The notes below the pieces were generated by a model. That model did no database searches, was not told the origin of the DNA, and worked only from the letters and a program-made list of their open reading frames with translations. Shown here in pieces: positions 7,398 through 11,128 of a stretch of 11,128 nucleotides of DNA; the first letter of the stretch is position 1, and the number at the start of each line of letters is the position of its first letter. Source of the stretch: Spirochaetales bacterium (GTDB lineage: Bacteria > Spirochaetota > Spirochaetia > Sphaerochaetales > Sphaerochaetaceae); assembly GCA_022785155.1 (NCBI GenBank), contig JALFRH010000008.1:1-11128 (forward strand). Reading direction: 5' to 3'. Made by a program: the position numbers and the translations under genes.

Positions 7398-8198
7398 ATG
7401 AGAATAGAAAGACATTTTTTGCGAAAAGAAGCTATAGCCGGTTTTGTTCCTTCCTTGACTCTTTATCTTCTGGATAAAGTGGAGAACGGACCCTTGAGAC
7501 CCATGGTGATCATATTTCCTGGGGGAGCTTATATAAACAAGGCTGAGAACTGGGAAGGGGAGCGTGTGGCCATCGAATATAATAGGGCAGGCTTCAATGC
7601 TGCTGTGGTGGATTATTCCGTATCCCCCATCCATCATCCCCAGCCTCTGTTGGATGCCATGGCTGCAATCAGGTATGTAAGGGAGAATGCCATTTCATTT
7701 GGCAGCGACCCAAATAAAACAATAGTTCTTGGTTTCTCTGCCGGTGGGCATCTGGCAGCCTCCCTCTCCACCCTTTGGCATAAGTATGGTGACGGGGATA
7801 GGATATATAGGCCCGACGGAGCCATTCTCTCTTATCCGGTGATTACTACAGGAGAGTTCGCACATAAAGAATCCATAGTAAATCTTACAGGAAAGAAAGA
7901 CGAGGACAGTGGGGAATGGAGGGAGTTGTCACTGGAGAACCAAGTGGATGGAAATACTCCTCCGACATTTTTGTGGCATACTTTGAATGATACCATAGTC
8001 CCTGTGGAGAACACTCTTCTTTATGTGTCGGCCCTTAGAAGACACAAAATCCCCTTTGAGCTTCATATATTCCCTGAAGGGGACCATGGCTTATCTCTAT
8101 GTACTGAAGAGTTGTTGAGGACAAGGAGTATTTTTCCTCGTAAGTATAATTGGGTTGAATTGTCTGTAGATTGGATTACACAGCTTTTCAAGCTCTAA
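7398..8198 (+). CDS. Alpha/beta hydrolase, BD-FAE/acetyl-xylan-esterase-like carbohydrate esterase
   Basis: A 266-residue serine hydrolase without signal peptide, so probably cytoplasmic. The oxyanion-hole region is FPGGAY (40-45). The nucleophile elbow is GFSAGG with S114, the catalytic Asp is probably D198 (HTLNDTIVP) and the His is H230 (EGDHGLSL). The spacing and the NxTPPTFLWHTxNDxxVP block are typical of esterases that remove acetyl or feruloyl groups from xylo-oligosaccharides. Activity on imported, acetylated hemicellulose fragments would complement the GH43 enzyme upstream (inference). The start is somewhat unclear: a strong GGGGGAGG (7374-7381) lies 16 bases before ATG 7398, while the ATG at the ideal distance (7382) hits a stop at once. 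No other in-frame start fits, and residues after 7398 already match the family's beginning. Confidence 0.88.
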   Translation: MRIERHFLRKEAIAGFVPSLTLYLLDKVENGPLRPMVIIFPGGAYINKAENWEGERVAIEYNRAGFNAAVVDYSVSPIHHPQPLLDAMAAIRYVRENAISFGSDPNKTIVLGFSAGGHLAASLSTLWHKYGDGDRIYRPDGAILSYPVITTGEFAHKESIVNLTGKKDEDSGEWRELSLENQVDGNTPPTFLWHTLNDTIVPVENTLLYVSALRRHKIPFELHIFPEGDHGLSLCTEELLRTRSIFPRKYNWVELSVDWITQLFKL

Positions 8199-8257
8199 TT
8201 TCCAGTTGGTTCAGAAACGATGTAGACACTTTTTGTCATTACCTCGATACTATAAAA

Positions 8258-8263
8258 AAGGAG
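8258..8263 (+). promoter_or_regulatory. Ribosome binding site that fixes the nagB start
   Basis: AAGGAG lies nine bases before ATG 8273. The reading frame stays open back to TTG 8171, inside the esterase gene, but residues from that extension do not resemble NagB and no site precedes it. Confidence 0.85.
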
Positions 8264-8272
8264 ATTTTACCA

Positions 8273-8989
8273 ATGAATGTTTTGGTTGTGAAGGATTATG
8301 AGGCTATGAGCCGGAAGGGGGCCGACATCATTTCCGCCCTCCTTACACTTAATGGCAAGGCCGTATTGGGATTAGCTACAGGAAGTACACCTGTAGGAAT
8401 GTATAAAGAGTTGGTGAAGAGAAACAAGGAAGGTGTGATTTCCTTCAAGGATGTCACTACTGTGAACCTGGATGAGTATTATCCAATATCCCCGGAGAAT
8501 AATCAGTCCTATAGGTATTTCATGAATCAGAATCTTTTCAATGATATCGATATAGACAAAACCAGGACCCATGTCCTGAACGGTCTCTCTTCGGATCCCG
8601 ATAAAGAGTGCAAGGATTATGAAGATATGATCGAGAGCCTCGGAGGCATAGATCTCCAGGTCTTGGGAATAGGTAGAAACGGTCATATCGGTTTCAATGA
8701 ACCAGGTGACTTTTTATATCCGATGACACATAAGACTTCCCTTACAGAGAGCACCATTGAAGCCAACAGCAGGTTCTTTGCTTCCATAGACGATGTCCCT
8801 CGTTATTCCTTGACCATGGGTATAGGGACAATACTGAATGCAAGAAAGATCATCGTCCTCGCTTCAGGAAAAGACAAAAAGGAAGCTGTGAAGAAGATGC
8901 TTTCGAATACCATCGACACCAAGTGCCCGGCTACACTTCTCAGCCTTCATAAGGATGTCACCGTCATTGTGACGGAAGATTGCATCTGA
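8273..8989 (+). CDS. nagB: Glucosamine-6-phosphate deaminase
   Basis: This cytoplasmic enzyme converts glucosamine 6-phosphate to fructose 6-phosphate and ammonia, the last step that brings N-acetylglucosamine or sialic acid into glycolysis. At 238 residues it is the short, Bacillus-type form, lacking the C-terminal part found in the allosteric 266-residue E. coli enzyme. Visible landmarks are the phosphate loop LGLATGSTPVGMY (32-44), D67 in VNLDEYYP (proton-transfer Asp, like D72 of E. coli), SPENNQSYRYFM (73-84) and GIGRNGHIGFNEPG (132-145) with H138 and E143. An Asn stands where E. coli has Asp141, as in Bacillus-type enzymes. No nagA or transporter is present here. It follows the esterase by 74 bases with no terminator between them, so they may share a transcript. 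A terminator follows. Confidence 0.96.
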   Translation: MNVLVVKDYEAMSRKGADIISALLTLNGKAVLGLATGSTPVGMYKELVKRNKEGVISFKDVTTVNLDEYYPISPENNQSYRYFMNQNLFNDIDIDKTRTHVLNGLSSDPDKECKDYEDMIESLGGIDLQVLGIGRNGHIGFNEPGDFLYPMTHKTSLTESTIEANSRFFASIDDVPRYSLTMGIGTILNARKIIVLASGKDKKEAVKKMLSNTIDTKCPATLLSLHKDVTVIVTEDCI

Positions 8990-9010
8990 GTTTTCTGTGT
9001 GTTTTTTATG

Positions 9011-9031
9011 GCGGCCACCGGCCGCTTTTTT
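9011..9031 (+). terminator. Rho-independent terminator after nagB
   Basis: GCGGCC (9011-9016) pairs perfectly with GGCCGC (9020-9025) around an ACC loop, followed by six T. The stem is GC-only and stands in otherwise T-rich DNA. It closes the nagB transcript 21 bases after the stop. Confidence 0.93.
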
Positions 9032-9138
9032 GTTTGTTTCGTGTGGCTTTTGTTTCATCTTCGGGTATTTTTTTGTTCCTGTCCTGAAGAATGGTTTTCC
9101 CTTCTTTCCTTTTTGTTTTTCCAGCCGTAAAACGTAAA

Positions 9139-9145
9139 AAGGTGG
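9139..9145 (+). promoter_or_regulatory. Ribosome binding site that fixes the lipoprotein start
   Basis: AAGGTGG lies eight bases before ATG 9154. The frame is open back to ATG 9091, but that extension is phenylalanine-rich, comes from a T-rich noncoding stretch, and would bury the signal peptide behind 21 residues. Confidence 0.8.
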
Positions 9146-9153
9146 TAAAAAAC

Positions 9154-10974
9154 ATGAGGAAAACATTGGTTTTTTTGTTTGTTGCACTATTACTTCTTGT
9201 GGGATGTGCAACTAAGGAAAATGAAAAAGAAGAGAGTGTGGAAGCCCTTCCTTCTTCTACTGTGGCAGAGAGTGAATTTGGATACTACCGCCCCATGAAG
9301 GATGGAATGGTTCCACCGGAGGGTATGATTCCTCCAGAGGGCGCCATGAGAGAGAAGGCCATTTATGGGATGATGGCTGGTGGAGACAGGAATATGGGAA
9401 GCGGCGGATACTTGTCCCTGACAGAAGATGTTTCTTTCTCTTCTTCTCTTGATTATTCGGAATATATTGGTGAACCAAGCTTTACGATAGATGAAAGCCA
9501 GTATCTCGATTACCCCATACTCATCGGGGAAGACGGACTGGTGGGAACCACAAGAATGCTTACAAGTCTTGTGGTGGAGGTGGATGGCTCGGATTTGAAG
9601 ATTACAAATACTTCCAATGAAAAGTACAACGTCATCCTCTCTGGTTCTTGGAATGGGGGCATTACAGTTGAAAGCAGAGAAAGCGATATTATGGTGACAC
9701 TTGCTTCCTCCATCAGCGGTATGGATACTCCTGCCCTTATTTTGAAGGGAGGAAACACCACTTACATTAAGAGTGAAGGTAATTCCGTCCTTTGTGATAG
9801 CTCGGACAACAACAAGAAGGGCGTAGTCACCAGTGATGGAGACCTGGTCTTCTTCGGTAATGGGGATATCACAATAAACGGAGAGAAAAAACATGGCCTC
9901 AAGGTTGACGGAAAAGTGACCATTGAAAGTGGAACGGTAAGAATAAACACTTCTGAAGCTGCAGAAGGCAACGGTATCAGCGCAGACGAAGCCTTCATCA
10001 TGAATGGTGGATATCTATATATAAAGGCCATGGGAAGTGTATATGGAGAAGAGGGCAAAGGCATCAAAGTGAATGGTAAGGAAGGTGATGATCCTCTTTG
10101 TACTGTTGAAATCAACGGCGGATATATAGAGATTGAAAGTGTAGGTAAGGGTATAACCTCCGGCTTTGAAGCGGAAGAGGACGGAGAGACTGAAGATACT
10201 TCCGATGATCCTGATCCTATCCTTGTAATAAACGGCGGTGTAGTAAAGATCCATACTACAGGCACTCCATATGAAATCAGCGAAGAAGAGAGCCTGAGCC
10301 CTGAGGGCTTGGAAGCCAAGGACAAGCTTGTGATCAACGGCGGAATTGTCGAGGTGTCTGCAACAGATGATGCAATCAATGCAGGTAATTCTGTAGAGAT
10401 CAACGGTGGTTATGTCTTTGCCCTTTCCCGTGGAGACGATGGCCTGGACAGCAACGGAACCATAACTATCAGCGGAGGAAGAAGCGTAATCATGGGAGCC
10501 GGCGGAATGGGCTTAGGTATTGATTGTGACAACGACGGCAACATCAAATATCTAGGAGGTTTCCTTATTGGAATCGGCGGAGGAAACAATGCCCCTCAAA
10601 ACGGTAAAAATCTTTCCTTCTCCTTTGATATTTCCGGAGACAGTTTTGTATTGCAGGATGAAAACGGAAAGGTGATTGCAGCCTATACGCTTTCTTCTGA
10701 AAGAAGCATGAACAATGTTGTAGTCATGAGCAAAGAGTTGGAGAAAGGAAAGACCTATAGCGTCATTTCAGGTGCCTCCATTGAAAGCGAAGGAAACTTC
10801 AATGGCCTGGGATTGGGAAGTGTCACCTATAAAGACGGTGTTGTCTCCTATTCCTCCATTGCTCAATCCGTGGCTTCCGGTAACCACTATTCTATGGGCG
10901 GTGGCATGAAGGGCGGCGCAATGCCTTTTGAAATGGAAGGAGGACGTACAGAAAAGCACAATTGGAATAATTAG
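9154..10974 (+). CDS. Carbohydrate-binding beta-helix lipoprotein (Cthe_2159-like)
   Basis: 606 residues. A lipoprotein signal peptide (MRKTLVFLFVALLLLVGC) ends in the lipobox LVGC with C18, so the mature protein should be lipid-anchored at the cell surface or in the periplasm. A methionine-rich segment (about 48-81, with the near-repeat VPPEGM/IPPEGA) precedes a repeat domain (about 110-480). There the turn motif recurs: MNGG 283, INGG 320, INGG 359, INGG 394, INGG 416, ISGG 439, each followed by a hydrophobic strand, as in right-handed beta-helices. Asp-rich turns (DDPDP, GDDGLDSNG, DCDNDGN) suggest calcium. The C-terminus is Gly/Met-rich. The pattern matches the Cthe_2159 family, whose founding member from Clostridium thermocellum binds acidic plant polysaccharide such as polygalacturonate. 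No lyase or hydrolase residues can be named, so binding rather than cleavage is the safer call. It stands as a single-gene transcript between two terminators. Confidence 0.85.
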   Translation: MRKTLVFLFVALLLLVGCATKENEKEESVEALPSSTVAESEFGYYRPMKDGMVPPEGMIPPEGAMREKAIYGMMAGGDRNMGSGGYLSLTEDVSFSSSLDYSEYIGEPSFTIDESQYLDYPILIGEDGLVGTTRMLTSLVVEVDGSDLKITNTSNEKYNVILSGSWNGGITVESRESDIMVTLASSISGMDTPALILKGGNTTYIKSEGNSVLCDSSDNNKKGVVTSDGDLVFFGNGDITINGEKKHGLKVDGKVTIESGTVRINTSEAAEGNGISADEAFIMNGGYLYIKAMGSVYGEEGKGIKVNGKEGDDPLCTVEINGGYIEIESVGKGITSGFEAEEDGETEDTSDDPDPILVINGGVVKIHTTGTPYEISEEESLSPEGLEAKDKLVINGGIVEVSATDDAINAGNSVEINGGYVFALSRGDDGLDSNGTITISGGRSVIMGAGGMGLGIDCDNDGNIKYLGGFLIGIGGGNNAPQNGKNLSFSFDISGDSFVLQDENGKVIAAYTLSSERSMNNVVVMSKELEKGKTYSVISGASIESEGNFNGLGLGSVTYKDGVVSYSSIAQSVASGNHYSMGGGMKGGAMPFEMEGGRTEKHNWNN

Positions 10975-10997
10975 AGGTTTAATAGAGACATAAATAT

Positions 10998-11027
10998 GGG
11001 AAGGGACAATAGGGTGCCTTCCCTTTT
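10998..11027 (+). terminator. Rho-independent terminator after the lipoprotein gene, serving as intron target
   Basis: GGGAAGG (10998-11004) pairs with CCTTCCC (11017-11023), followed by TTTT (11024-11027). The intron-like sequence begins at the next base, so the natural T-run may have been split by the insertion. Confidence 0.88.
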
Positions 11028-11128
11028 GTTTGCCCTGCATGGGCGTTAACTTGGTGGTGAAAGTCCACTACGGGAGCAGCCTGGCTTGAGAGATAGCCGA
11101 ACCGTTAGCTGAGGGCAAGGGCGTTGCA
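11028..11128 (+). mobile_element. 5' end of a group II intron, class C-like (partial, cut by window edge)
   Basis: The stretch starts GTTTGCCCTGCATGGGCG, one base away at its start from the GTGTGCCC seen at the 5' end of class C introns such as those of Bacillus and Oceanobacillus. GCCC (11032-11035) pairs with GGGC (11041-11044). GTGG (11054-11057) pairs with CCAC (11065-11068) around TGAAAGT, the counterpart of the GGG-TGAGAGT-CCC helix of known class C introns. Further in, GTTAGCTGAGGGCAAGGGCG matches the conserved domain I block GTTAGC...GCAAGGGTG. The maturase/reverse-transcriptase gene and the 3' end would lie beyond the window. Class assignment rests on memory of a few sequences and on the position after a terminator. 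Confidence 0.82.

Noticed and set aside
8230..8256. TTGTCA and TATAAA before nagB as a promoter
   Set aside because: The spacing is only 12 bases, too short for a sigma-70-type promoter, and the A-run overlaps the ribosome binding site.
8171..8272. TTG start extending nagB into the esterase gene
   Set aside because: The extension overlaps the end of the esterase, has no ribosome binding site and does not resemble NagB. ATG 8273 has AAGGAG at a good distance.
8673..8715. Asn in place of the catalytic-triad Asp (E. coli Asp141) in NagB as a sign of inactivity
   Set aside because: Bacillus-type NagB enzymes carry Asn here (NGHIGFNEPG) and are active; D67, H138 and E143 are all kept.
9190..9894. 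Minus-strand open frame of 234 codons
   Set aside because: It opposes the lipoprotein gene along its whole length, is rich in His/Ser/Cys as expected of a shadow frame, and has no family resemblance.
9762..10403. Long open frame on the minus strand (213 codons) under the lipoprotein gene
   Set aside because: It is Ser/Pro/Leu/Ile-rich low-complexity sequence that mirrors the repetitive plus-strand coding pattern, with no recognisable domain. The plus-strand gene has signal peptide, lipobox and family repeats.

Overview
The window is 11.1 kb of plus-strand genes from a bacterium with moderate to low G+C (estimated by eye, mid-40s percent). Arg is written mostly AGA/AGG and ATA is common for Ile. 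Strong AGGAGG-type ribosome binding sites, a lipoprotein signal, a short Bacillus-type NagB, a membrane-spanning AraC regulator and a class C-like group II intron fit an anaerobic, fibre-degrading bacterium of the spirochaete (Sphaerochaeta/Treponema-like) or clostridial kind. I lean weakly to a gut spirochaete because of the ankyrin repeats and the metabolic style, but nothing here settles the phylum.

Region 1 (1-6261) looks like a sugar or oligosaccharide utilisation cluster. A possible gene tail (1-60) is followed by a 727-residue membrane-anchored AraC regulator, a Gfo/Idh/MocA NAD-dependent oxidoreductase whose start directly abuts the regulator's stop codon, an Ldh2-type (malate/L-lactate family) dehydrogenase, and a cytoplasmic family 43 glycosidase with an N-terminal ankyrin-repeat domain. 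A weak hairpin lies before the glycosidase, and a strong UUCG-loop terminator ends the group.

Region 2 (6327-7362) is a two-gene unit: a small TIGR04076-like protein of unknown function and a PAP2-family membrane phosphatase with its full catalytic signature. It ends in a terminator-like hairpin inside a larger dyad.

Region 3 (7398-9031) holds a BD-FAE/acetyl-xylan-esterase-like alpha/beta hydrolase and nagB (glucosamine-6-phosphate deaminase), ended by a GC-rich terminator.

Region 4 (9154-11128) holds a secreted lipoprotein of the Cthe_2159-like carbohydrate-binding type, built of INGG-type beta-helix turns, and then its terminator. Directly after that terminator's T-run begins the 5' end of what looks like a class C group II intron, cut by the window edge.

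A reasonable joint picture is that the surface lipoprotein binds a plant or host glycan and imported oligosaccharides are deacetylated by the esterase. They would then be trimmed by the GH43 enzyme, and the unusual sugar or acid products would be oxidised or reduced by the two dehydrogenases. The membrane AraC protein would sense an extracytoplasmic cue. No transporter is visible. The strongest leads are the ankyrin-GH43 fusion and the intron placed exactly after a terminator.
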